NCBI GenBank assembly: GCA_013289685.1
Contig: JABCZL010000007.1
Span: forward strand, 62,001 to 126,000
Direction: 5' to 3'
Length of the DNA: 64,000 nucleotides
Origin: Acidobacteriota bacterium
Lineage (GTDB): Bacteria; Acidobacteriota; Terriglobia; Terriglobales; Acidobacteriaceae
The translations under genes were made by a program, and so were the position numbers. Positions 41,258 to 48,611 of this stretch are shown in pieces. Every line of letters begins with the position of its first letter. The first letter of the stretch is position 1. A model generated the notes under the pieces. It worked only from the letters and a program-made list of their open reading frames with translations, did no database searches and was not told where the DNA came from.

Positions 41258-42751
41258 ATGATCAGGACATTTGCGAAACAGCTTACGTCAATGACGCTGT
41301 CCTTGCTGTTGGTCATCGGCACGGCGCCTTTGGGAACTGCTCAAGAATCCGGTTCGACGGGATATTCGGGACAAGGTGTGCCGTTGACTGCGGAAGAGTT
41401 ACAGCAACTGGTAGCTCCAATCGCGCTTTACCCGGACTCCCTGGTAGCGCAGATTCTTGGAGCTGCAACCTTTCCGGACCAGGTTGCCGCCGCTGCCAGC
41501 TGGCTGCAGCAGAACAGCAATCTCACCGGCCCGACCCTGATGGAGACGGTTAATACTCAATCGTGGGACCCGAGTGTGAAAGCTCTCACGCAATTTCCCT
41601 CGGTGCTCGCCAACCTGGCGACCAACCTTAGTTGGACCTCTGCCTTAGGAGAGGCCTATCACACCCAAGCCGCAGATATCATGTCCGCGGTTCAGTTTTT
41701 GCGTGCGAAAGCATTAGCAGCAGGCAACCTGAAGTCGGGTTCACAGCTCACGGTTGTGCAACAGTCACCGCAAGTCATCGTGATTCAACCGACGAATCCA
41801 CAGGTCGTGTACGTCCCGATGTACAACCCGGCAGTGGTCTACGGCTATCCTTATGTGACGCCAGGTTACAGCACGGCTGCTGTGGCAACGACTGCCGTTC
41901 TTGCTTTTGGAGTTGGCATCGCAGTGGGCGCGATGATGAGCAACGGTTGTTGCGCCTGGGGATATAGCAGCTGGAATTGCGGCTGGCACGGCACCACCAC
42001 GGTGGTGTATCGCGGAGGAGCGTACTACGGAAACAGCGCCTGGCATGGCGGCTATTACGGTGCAGGCCCACCACGCGTCGCGCACTATGGCACCAGCTAC
42101 AATCCATCAACCGGGGCCTATGCCAGGGGTGGCACCGTCTCGAACGGCTATGGCAGTGCGAGCGCCGCTAAGGGATACAACCCTTCGACTGGCACTTACG
42201 CCCGTGGCGCCACCGTCTCGAACGGTTACGGTAGTCAGAGCGCCGGTCAAGCCTACAACCCAAGGACCGGGGCCTACGGTCAGACTCAACAAGGTTCCAA
42301 TGCCAATGGAAGCTGGGGGAGTTCGACGGTTTCGAAGAACGGCAACACGGCCTACAGTCAGCATCAAACGACTTCCCAGGGAACTACCGGGTCCGTGAAA
42401 ACTTCAAACGGTGGCTCGGCCTATGGCGCGTCGGGTAAATACAACAGTGGCGCTGTTGCTCAGACCGCAAACGGCAACAAATACGCGTCAGTGAATGGAA
42501 ACAAGTACAGCAATACAGGGAGCGGTTGGAGCGGCAATTCCAACAACACTCAGAAATACGGCTCCAGTTACTCAGGCCAAAGCGCATATAAGAGCAACCC
42601 GTCTTCCAGCGGCTGGGGATCGCAGGAGAAGAGTGGCGGATCATCGGCCTTCAGCAGCGGCAGCGGAGGTTGGGGATCCAGGTCGGAGAGTGCTCGCGGC
42701 TCGGCAAGCAGGGGTGGGGGCGGAGGTTGGGGTGGCGGCGGCCGCAGGTGA
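41258..42751 (+). CDS. DUF3300 protein with Gly/Ser/Tyr-rich repeat tail
   Basis: 497 aa. A signal peptide ends near GTAQE; residues about 40-200 match DUF3300 (LTAEELQQLVAPIALYPDSLVAQILGAATFPDQV, FPSVLANLATNLSWTSALGEAY, QPTNPQVVYVPMYNPAVVYG). A hydrophobic stretch (about 208-230) and a Cys-rich turn (NGCCAWGYSSWNCGWHG) lead into a disordered C-terminal half with imperfect repeats YNPSTGAYARGGTVSNGYGS, three copies at about 284-350, then a Gly/Ser/Asn-rich tail ending GGGGGWGGGGRR. The tail could be adhesive. The DUF2950 gene follows 76 bp later, a common pairing. Confidence 0.9.
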   Translation: MIRTFAKQLTSMTLSLLLVIGTAPLGTAQESGSTGYSGQGVPLTAEELQQLVAPIALYPDSLVAQILGAATFPDQVAAAASWLQQNSNLTGPTLMETVNTQSWDPSVKALTQFPSVLANLATNLSWTSALGEAYHTQAADIMSAVQFLRAKALAAGNLKSGSQLTVVQQSPQVIVIQPTNPQVVYVPMYNPAVVYGYPYVTPGYSTAAVATTAVLAFGVGIAVGAMMSNGCCAWGYSSWNCGWHGTTTVVYRGGAYYGNSAWHGGYYGAGPPRVAHYGTSYNPSTGAYARGGTVSNGYGSASAAKGYNPSTGTYARGATVSNGYGSQSAGQAYNPRTGAYGQTQQGSNANGSWGSSTVSKNGNTAYSQHQTTSQGTTGSVKTSNGGSAYGASGKYNSGAVAQTANGNKYASVNGNKYSNTGSGWSGNSNNTQKYGSSYSGQSAYKSNPSSSGWGSQEKSGGSSAFSSGSGGWGSRSESARGSASRGGGGGWGGGGRR

Positions 42752-42827
42752 AAACTACGTGTAGACGCACCCTAGCTGGATCTCGGTTTGTGAAATGTCG
42801 AACGGTCGGAAACCTTGGAGGATAGGT

Positions 42828-43769
42828 ATGTCGCGCGCAACCCACAAAATCATTGCAACGATGCGGTTCCTGGTGTTTTCCCTTATCGTCACCCTGGCGG
42901 CCTGCGACAAGTCCGACAAACCTTCGTACAAAGTTTTTGCTTCGCCCGATGACGCCGGGAATGGACTGCTGGATGCCGCAAAGTCAGGAGATCTAAACGC
43001 AGTGCTGGGAATTTTTGGCCCCGAATCGAAGGGCATAATCTTCTCTGGCGATGCGGTGCAGGACAAAGCCACAGTCGACGCATTTGTGGCAGCGTACGGA
43101 GTGATGCATCGCTGGCGCAAAATGCCTGACGACGCCCGAGTGTTACTAATCGGAGCCGATAATTTTGCTTTTCCGATTCCGCTGAAGAAGACTGCTAGCG
43201 GCCAGTGGTTTTTCGACGTGGCGGCGGGGAAGGATGAGATCTTGGCCCGCCGTATCGGCCGGAATGAACTGGCTGTGATCGACGTTTGTGGAGCGCTGGC
43301 CGACGCTCAGGCCGAGTACTACTCGCAACGACACGCGGACGGAAGCACGCCACAATTCGCGCTGAAGTTTATTAGTGACACTGGCAAGCAGAACGGTTTG
43401 TACTGGGAATCAGCAGAAGGTCAGCCGAAAAGCCCGCTCGGACCGCTGGTTGCATTCGCGACCACTGAAGGATACAGCGCAAAGCCGAATTCGCACCTGC
43501 CCTTTCATGGCTACTACTTCCATATGCTGAACCGGCAAGGCAGTCACGCACCGGGCGGTGCAAAGGACTATGTTGTCGATGGGAAAATGGCCGGTGGGTT
43601 CGCCTTTGTTGCCTATCCGGCTGAATACGGCAACTCGGGAGTAATGACATTCATCATCAACCAGGATGGGGTGCTGCTGCAAAAAGACTTGGGGAAGACC
43701 ACAACAGAAACAGCAACCGCAATGACTGAGTTTGACCCGGATGACAGTTGGAGCCAGGTCGTGGAATGA
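42828..43769 (+). CDS. DUF2950 lipoprotein
   Basis: About 313 aa from ATG 42828, preceded by GGAGGATAGG. A lipobox (VTLAAC, Cys near residue 25) marks a lipoprotein. The DUF2950 core follows: FASPDDAGNGLLDAAKSGDLNAVLGIFGP, DNFAFPIPLKKTASGQWFFD, NELAVIDVCGALADAQAEYY, HGYYFHMLNRQG and a C-terminal AYPAEYGNSGVMTFIINQDGVLLQKDLG. These are the usual family landmarks. It pairs with the DUF3300 gene just upstream and probably works at the same site in the envelope. Function unknown. Confidence 0.88.
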   Translation: MSRATHKIIATMRFLVFSLIVTLAACDKSDKPSYKVFASPDDAGNGLLDAAKSGDLNAVLGIFGPESKGIIFSGDAVQDKATVDAFVAAYGVMHRWRKMPDDARVLLIGADNFAFPIPLKKTASGQWFFDVAAGKDEILARRIGRNELAVIDVCGALADAQAEYYSQRHADGSTPQFALKFISDTGKQNGLYWESAEGQPKSPLGPLVAFATTEGYSAKPNSHLPFHGYYFHMLNRQGSHAPGGAKDYVVDGKMAGGFAFVAYPAEYGNSGVMTFIINQDGVLLQKDLGKTTTETATAMTEFDPDDSWSQVVE

Positions 43770-43926
43770 CGCGTTTCTTTGCCGCGTTTCGCCTGCGCTC
43801 CGCCACATCACTTTCTGCCGGTGCGGCTCTCGATAACGTCTCCAGTTCCGTCATTAGCCCCAGCTCTGTATTCGCGCAATCCCCAACTACCATGCCGCAA
43901 GAACGGTTCGAGGCCAGCGATACCGG

Positions 43927-44685
43927 ATGAAGAGCATCGTAGATTTTCCGCTCCTCGTTTTTGTTTTCTCGTTCGTTGCGTTGTGTCTTTCCGCCCTGGT
44001 CGGTGTGTTTTTGCAGAAGAAGCTGCGCCCGATGAACGACGTCGATCGGGAAGACTTCGGCGTTGTCCAAGGCGCTGTTCTGACCCTGCTGAGCCTCCTG
44101 ATCGGATTCGTTTTCTCGATGGCCATCAACCGGTATGAACAACGCAAAAACTACGAAGAGGCGGAGGCTAACGCGATCGGCACCGAGTACGTCCGCGCCG
44201 ACATGCTGCCTGCCGCGGATGCCGCAAGAGTGCGTGAACTGCTGCTGACGTATCTCGATCAGCGCGTGCTCTTCTACACCACGCAAGATAGGTGGCAGCT
44301 TCGGCAGATCGACGCCGATACTGTTCAACTGCAGAGCGAGTTGTGGTCAGCCGTAGAGATTCCTGCCGCGGCGCAGCCGACGCCTATGTCCGCCCTGACC
44401 GCTTCAGGCATGAACGATGTGTTGAACGCGCAGGGGTATACACAGGCTGCTTGGTGGAACCGTATCCCCCTTGAGTCCTGGTTTTTGTTGGCAGCGATCG
44501 CCACTGGCTGCAACTTGTTGTTCGGTTATGGAGCGCATCGAACCAGCGGCCTGTTTATCGTCTTGCCTCTCGCTGTGTCTGTCTCCTTCTTCCTCATCGC
44601 CGATATTGATAGTCCTCGCGGAGGCGTGATTCGCGTGCAGCCGCAAAACCTGGTAAGTCTCTCTCAAGCGCTACATGCACACTAA
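43927..44685 (+). CDS. DUF4239-like membrane protein
   Basis: 252 aa. Two membrane helices at the N-terminus (about 8-28 and 47-67), a soluble helical part (70-175, with RYEQRKNYEEAEANAIGTEYVRADML), then helices near 187-205 and 208-228. The N-terminal FGVVQGAVLTLLSLLIGFVFSMAINRYEQR and EAxAIGTxY motifs resemble the DUF4239 family of bestrophin-like membrane proteins. No ribosome site is obvious before ATG 43927, which lies 157 bp after the DUF2950 gene. Function unknown. Confidence 0.75.
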   Translation: MKSIVDFPLLVFVFSFVALCLSALVGVFLQKKLRPMNDVDREDFGVVQGAVLTLLSLLIGFVFSMAINRYEQRKNYEEAEANAIGTEYVRADMLPAADAARVRELLLTYLDQRVLFYTTQDRWQLRQIDADTVQLQSELWSAVEIPAAAQPTPMSALTASGMNDVLNAQGYTQAAWWNRIPLESWFLLAAIATGCNLLFGYGAHRTSGLFIVLPLAVSVSFFLIADIDSPRGGVIRVQPQNLVSLSQALHAH

Positions 44686-44835
44686 AATCGAGTGGAAATT
44701 CCTGTAGCATATTTCGGCTCCCGTACCTTATTCGAAACAATTTCGGAACATAGGCCAGGCCAGCTTCACGAGGAGAACCTGTCACTCGGCCGGTATTCAG
44801 AAAGACCGCCCTGCCGAGACCTTATGAGCAGGAAC

Positions 44836-44879
44836 TGTTTGTTTTGACAGTTATCCGTTCCGGTGGTGTCCACTATGCT
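44836..44879 (+). promoter_or_regulatory. Composite promoter: TGTT-N6-GACA + 24 nt + TATGCT
   Basis: TGTT-TGTTTT-GACA (44836-44849), 24 nt, TATGCT (44874-44879), 53 nt before ATG 44933. It keeps the exact spacing; one half-site base and two hexamer bases differ from the commonest form. Confidence 0.7.
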
Positions 44880-44932
44880 GGGCTCGTTGAATATGTGCTT
44901 CGATCTCACATCGCAGGGTAAGTAGGCACCAA

Positions 44933-45364
44933 ATGCTCAGAGTAATGTTGGCGGTCTTCGTTCTCGTTTCGGCGGGTCTGGCGCAATCCTCCTCAGACGG
45001 ATCATTCTCAGTGCACCATTCCAAGAATGCGAAGTTTACCCTCAGCAAGTCCCAGATGCATGACGCGGAGAGTCTCTACCAGAGCGCGTGCGCAGCGGTT
45101 CGGCAGAACTTTCACAGTACTACTGAATTGCATCCGCACTTCACAGTAGTCATCGGAGCTGACCGAAATGAAGTCCACTCAGGCGGTATGAAGGTGGACG
45201 GCGGCTTGGAGATTTGGATGACGAAGTGGAACCCAACGACATTTGCGCAGGGCGTCGTGGTTCTCGCGTTCCAACAGTTGCTTACCCGAGATGCGATCAC
45301 GCAATTGGGCGACCGGGCCATCCGCTCCACCAACGCTACGGTCGATGTCGCCGAACTCAAGTGA
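44933..45364 (+). CDS. Small secreted protein, paralog 1
   Basis: 143 aa with signal peptide (MLRVMLAVFVLVSAGLAQS). The mature part SSSDGSFSVHHSKNAKFTLSKSQMHDAESLYQSAC, then HPHFTVVIGADRNEVHSGG, EIWMTKWN and a C-terminal TNATVDVAELK align with paralog 2 along the whole length, with about two thirds of residues the same by eye. The fold mixes strands and helices and has one Cys. Each paralog has its own copy of the composite promoter, so they are separately but similarly controlled. Family not recognised. Confidence 0.82.
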   Translation: MLRVMLAVFVLVSAGLAQSSSDGSFSVHHSKNAKFTLSKSQMHDAESLYQSACAAVRQNFHSTTELHPHFTVVIGADRNEVHSGGMKVDGGLEIWMTKWNPTTFAQGVVVLAFQQLLTRDAITQLGDRAIRSTNATVDVAELK

Positions 45365-45545
45365 GCTCCAGGCACGGCCTCCGCGCGGTCGCCGTTCACA
45401 TGATTGTACCGGTGTGTCCTACCCTGCAACCCTTGCAAGCTTGAGAAAAAAGCGTGCAACTGCCAACAACAATCGCGCGTCTCACGAGAGCCCCGTGGTG
45501 CGCGGGCCAAGTGCAGGAGCCGAGTGCAAGAGTAAGATGACACAC

Positions 45546-45589
45546 TGTCTGTCTTGACAGTTGTCAACACCGCTATCGCTGACTAGCCT
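45546..45589 (+). promoter_or_regulatory. Composite promoter: TGTC-N6-GACA + 24 nt + TAGCCT
   Basis: TGTC-TGTCTT-GACA (45546-45559), 24 nt, TAGCCT (45584-45589), 51 nt before ATG 45641. Exact consensus. The right half also starts the palindrome TTGACAGTTGTCAA. Confidence 0.78.
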
Positions 45590-45640
45590 GTGCTTGAATG
45601 CGTGGAACGATTACGTGGCACGCAGAAAAGCAGGGTCCAA

Positions 45641-46075
45641 ATGTGGCGAATAACATTGACACTTCTTGTGCTCGCTTCGGCAGCTCTGGCGCAGTCCTCC
45701 TCAGACGGATCGTTTTCGGTGCGCCATTCCAAAAAAGCGAGCTTCTCCCTCAGCCCGGCGCAGATGCGTGAGGCAGAGAATCTCTACCGAAGCGCGTGCG
45801 CGGTGGTAGAACACGATTTTCACAGTGGCGCCGGCCAATTGCATCCGCGCTTAACGGTTGTCATCGGTGCCACCCGCAACGAAGTTCACGCGGAGAACAC
45901 TGAAGTCCATGTCGGAAACGAGATCTGGATGAAGAAGTGGGAGCCAACGCTGTTTGCTCAAGGAGTCGTCGTTCTCGCGTTCGGCCAGATGCTAACGGTC
46001 GATGTGATCAAGCAATTGGGCAACCGCGCCGTCCGCTACAGCAACGCTACCGTGGATGTCGCTGAACTGAAGTAG
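45641..46075 (+). CDS. Small secreted protein, paralog 2
   Basis: About 144 aa from ATG 45641, which gives the signal peptide MWRITLTLLVLASAALAQS aligned with paralog 1; an ATG-less extension to 45590 would fall on the promoter. Shared blocks are SSSDGSFSVRHSKKASFSLSPAQM, HPRLTVVIGATRNEVHAE, EIWMKKWEPT, FAQGVVVLAF and SNATVDVAELK. The conserved VVIGAxRNEVH segment suggests a common ligand or partner, but the role is unknown. Tandem duplication included the promoter. Confidence 0.82.
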   Translation: MWRITLTLLVLASAALAQSSSDGSFSVRHSKKASFSLSPAQMREAENLYRSACAVVEHDFHSGAGQLHPRLTVVIGATRNEVHAENTEVHVGNEIWMKKWEPTLFAQGVVVLAFGQMLTVDVIKQLGNRAVRYSNATVDVAELK

Positions 46076-46272
46076 GGTCTACGATCACCCACGGCGCGTG
46101 GTGTCCACCGAGCCCGCGCTGCCGCCGTTCACACCCGGCGATCTGTGCTCAACCGATCGGAAGCGAATGGATGTCGTCCCGCGAAAATAGTCGGATCGAA
46201 TTCCATACAGGCTTCCAGAACACTGGAGCTGATCTCTTGCTTTTGAACGAGGTCGGATCCTCAAGTGGTCAT

Positions 46273-46842
46273 TCAACTACCGTAAATCGGGGGCTGCCTT
46301 CTAATCTTCGCCATCGCAGGAGTGATGCCCGCGAACTGCCACAGTGCATAGGTTCGCGCCTCACGTACATCTCGTGGCGTGCGGCCAAGCAGAAGAGCGC
46401 ATTCATGCTCGGAGTATCCTTCTAAGACAGAGATCACAAAAACGAATCGCTGAAGCGGCGGGGCCAATCTGGCCACGGCATCGATGACAGGATGTACTCG
46501 TGATTCGACACCGAGTTCGCGCCCGGCGTCTCGTTTTCCACCGCTTGGGGTTGACGCCAGAAACACACGACGAATGGCGTTGATGATCAAGCACCGTTTA
46601 TTCCAGGAGCGCTCCCACCCCTTAAAAACCCCATTCGCTGTTATGGCGTCATCAACAGTCGCAACGAAACATTGCTCCGCCTCGGCGTAACTGCCGGTCA
46701 GCAAAAAAGCAAGCAGGTATAAAGGTTGCAGGTCCTCCACAAAGTTTTCGCAAAGGTCGGAGGATGTAGCGTATCCGGCCCGGACTTGTGCGCTTTGTCT
46801 GGATCGAATGCTATACATGGTGACCTCACTTTCGCGGGTCAC
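46273..46842 (-). CDS. ECF-sigma-like protein with shortened region 2
   Basis: 189 aa (or 181 from ATG 46818). A weak region 2 (LQPLYLLAFLLTGSYAEAEQCFVATVDDAI) is followed by WNKRCLIINAIRRVF and a region-4-like helix set (VIDAVARLAPPLQRFVFVISVLEGYSEHECALLLGRTPRDVREARTYALW). The arrangement fits the sigma-70 ECF family, but region 2.4 and the HTH recognition helix (TPRDVREARTY) are divergent, so it may have lost promoter recognition. It is divergent from a VWA gene; a perfect 18-bp palindrome upstream gives a minus-strand composite promoter (46996-47039). Confidence 0.68.
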   Translation of the reverse strand: MTRESEVTMYSIRSRQSAQVRAGYATSSDLCENFVEDLQPLYLLAFLLTGSYAEAEQCFVATVDDAITANGVFKGWERSWNKRCLIINAIRRVFLASTPSGGKRDAGRELGVESRVHPVIDAVARLAPPLQRFVFVISVLEGYSEHECALLLGRTPRDVREARTYALWQFAGITPAMAKIRRQPPIYGS

Positions 46843-46995
46843 GGTAGAGTAAGAATCGTCTCATCAGCTTCCTCCTAAGATCTCTGCGCGATCATCGCCG
46901 TCACAGTTCACCAGAAATTCGCGGCAGCACGAAACCCGCAGTACTCAGTGCGATGTTTCAGAGAGAGTCGGGAGTCCGACTTTGAATACCTTTCG

Positions 46996-47039
46996 ACACT
47001 ATCCGAAGGATGCCGCGGGGATACCTGTCATTAATGACA
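46996..47039 (-). promoter_or_regulatory. Composite promoter towards the sigma-like gene
   Basis: TGTC-ATTAAT-GACA (47039-47026 on the minus strand), inside a perfect 18-bp palindrome, then 24 nt and TAGTGT (47001-46996). Spacing is identical to the plus-strand sites; the hexamer keeps TAnnnT. Confidence 0.7.
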
Positions 47040-47064
47040 GGAAGTGCTTTACCCAGCGTTAGGC

Positions 47065-47108
47065 TGGCACTTTTGACAGTCGTCAGTCGCTGATTCGATT
47101 GCTAGCCT
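47065..47108 (+). promoter_or_regulatory. Composite promoter towards the VWA gene
   Basis: TGGC-ACTTTT-GACA (47065-47078), 24 nt, TAGCCT (47103-47108), 203 nt before ATG 47312 and 114 nt before the small reading frame at 47223. Left half-site has one mismatch. Confidence 0.7.
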
Positions 47109-47222
47109 GAAATCGCAAGTGTTGGGTCGCGTCCGCACCTTCTAGGTGTTGTTCGGCTGTAATCTTCCTTCGTATGGACAGCGACAACGACAACGACCGG
47201 GACGACGGCTTATCTTTAACCC

Positions 47223-47315
47223 ATGCTGAAGCAAACTACATCGATGTTTCTAGTCTGTGCCTTATTGATTGCGACGTGTCCCTCGAGGCCTGATTCGGAT
47301 AGGAGAAATGAATGA
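47223..47315 (+). CDS. 30-residue lipoprotein-like peptide overlapping the VWA gene
   Basis: ATG 47223 opens a 30-codon frame (MLKQTTSMFLVCALLIATC, then a polar tail to RRNE) whose TGA overlaps the ATG of the VWA gene as ATGA. It has a basic start, hydrophobic core and a lipobox-like LIATC, so it could be a tiny lipoprotein or a translation-coupling leader for the VWA gene. No clear ribosome site is seen, so it may be chance. The overlap is the main support. Confidence 0.4.
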   Translation: MLKQTTSMFLVCALLIATCPSRPDSDRRNE

Positions 47316-48325
47316 ATAAGTGCAAAGTTGCCCTCGGCTTGTTCGCTATCCTGTGCGCGCTGGGTCTGACGGTACAGACTCTGCAGTCACAAGAGAAGAC
47401 AGCTCCGCGCACGGTTCAGGTTCACATGGTAATTACAGAACAAGCGCTCCGTGAGGACAGCGACGTTTCGCCACTCAAGACGGAAGATGTGAAGGTGCTA
47501 CAAGGCAAGAATTTCCGCAATCTAACTCAATTGATTCCTGCCCGAGGAGACAACGCCGGGCTGCAACTGTTCATCTTGATCGACGACACCCTCGACTCGC
47601 GAATCGGAAATAACCTTAACGATGTTCGCGACTTCATCAACGCTCAGCCGGCATCAACAACGATCGGCGTAGGATATATGTCCAACGCAGCGGTCAACCT
47701 CGCCCAGAATTTCACCGCCGATCACGCTCTCGCTGCCAAGGCAGTACGTCTGCCCATGGGCAGGTACTCAACCATGGATAGTCCGTATCTTTCGCTTATC
47801 AGCCTGGTGAAGAGCTGGCCTCAGCAGAATATCCGGCGCGAGGTGTTGATGGTGACAGACGGAATCGACCGACTGCGTGGCGCACAGCCCACGAGTCCTC
47901 GATTATTAGGACCCAACTTCGGGTCCGTCTATCACAGTATGCCTACCATGAGCCCCGACGTGAACTCTGCGAGCGAGATCAGCCAGCGCTACAACGTGAT
48001 TGTTCACTCGCTCTACGCCGTCGGCGTCGGTCGAGCTGCGCGAAACTCCTGGGACCTGCAGATTGGCCTTTCTGGCCTCTCCAAGCTCGCCGATGAGACC
48101 GGTGGCGACTGCTTTTCCCTCGGAACCTCAAATCTGATCAGCTTTAAGCCGTACCTGGATCGTTTGCAGAAAATCTTCGACAATCAGTACTACGCCGTGT
48201 TCCAGCTGATCCCGGGGAAGAAAGCGGGGCTGCAGCGGGTAAATTTCACAACGGAACTGCCGAACAGCGAGATAGCCGCTGCCGATAACGTCTGGGTTCC
48301 GACGGCAACGGTACCCGCTAAGTGA
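47312..48325 (+). CDS. Secreted VWA-like protein with altered metal site
   Basis: 337 aa with signal peptide (MNKCKVALGLFAILCALGLTVQTLQSQ). A beta-domain (VQVHMVITEQALREDS) precedes a VWA-like core: LFILIDDTLDSRIGNNLNDV in place of the DxSxS motif, TTIGVGYMSNAAVN, and EVLMVTDGIDRLRG. The MIDAS serines are missing, so metal-dependent ligand binding is doubtful. The gene is divergent from the sigma-like gene and sits under a composite promoter, a layout that suggests joint control. AGGAGAA precedes ATG 47312. Confidence 0.82.
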   Translation: MNKCKVALGLFAILCALGLTVQTLQSQEKTAPRTVQVHMVITEQALREDSDVSPLKTEDVKVLQGKNFRNLTQLIPARGDNAGLQLFILIDDTLDSRIGNNLNDVRDFINAQPASTTIGVGYMSNAAVNLAQNFTADHALAAKAVRLPMGRYSTMDSPYLSLISLVKSWPQQNIRREVLMVTDGIDRLRGAQPTSPRLLGPNFGSVYHSMPTMSPDVNSASEISQRYNVIVHSLYAVGVGRAARNSWDLQIGLSGLSKLADETGGDCFSLGTSNLISFKPYLDRLQKIFDNQYYAVFQLIPGKKAGLQRVNFTTELPNSEIAAADNVWVPTATVPAK

Positions 48326-48611
48326 AAGAGCTCCTTGTGCTGACACTCATGAACGGCAATCCTGCGTATGCCTCCCAGCTAACTATCCGCATTATCGGGG
48401 TGTCTCTTAGTGTCGATTGGTGGGTGAGCAGATGTGCCATGTCAGACCAGCAATTGTGACAGTTAAGTAAGTAGTTGCAGTACGTGGCTTCTGTCTCCTG
48501 ACATAAGCGCCAAAGGTTCGCAAGGATTATCGAAACGAAAGTGTACTTAGTACGTCGACAACGCGAAATCTGCGATGGCGTGGCGCCGGGATTGCCACAT
48601 TCCGGCTCGCG

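Larger units (their letters stand above)
46843..47311. other. Divergent control region with two operators
   Basis: 469 bp between the sigma-like gene (minus) and the VWA gene (plus). It holds the 18-bp perfect palindrome CCTGTCATTAATGACAGG (47024-47041), a composite promoter in each direction, and a 30-codon reading frame (47223-47315). Confidence 0.65.

Noticed and set aside
10600-47108. Sigma-54 promoter or NifA-type UAS as explanation of the TGTC-N6-GACA sites
   Set aside because: TGT-N10-ACA fits NifA-type UAS, but no -24/-12 (GG-N10-GC) element lies downstream. The constant 24-nt distance to TAnnnT fits a class II activator better.
48440-48500. GTGACAGTTAAG as another operator
   Set aside because: The left half-site is absent (CAGC) and no TAnnnT is at the right distance.
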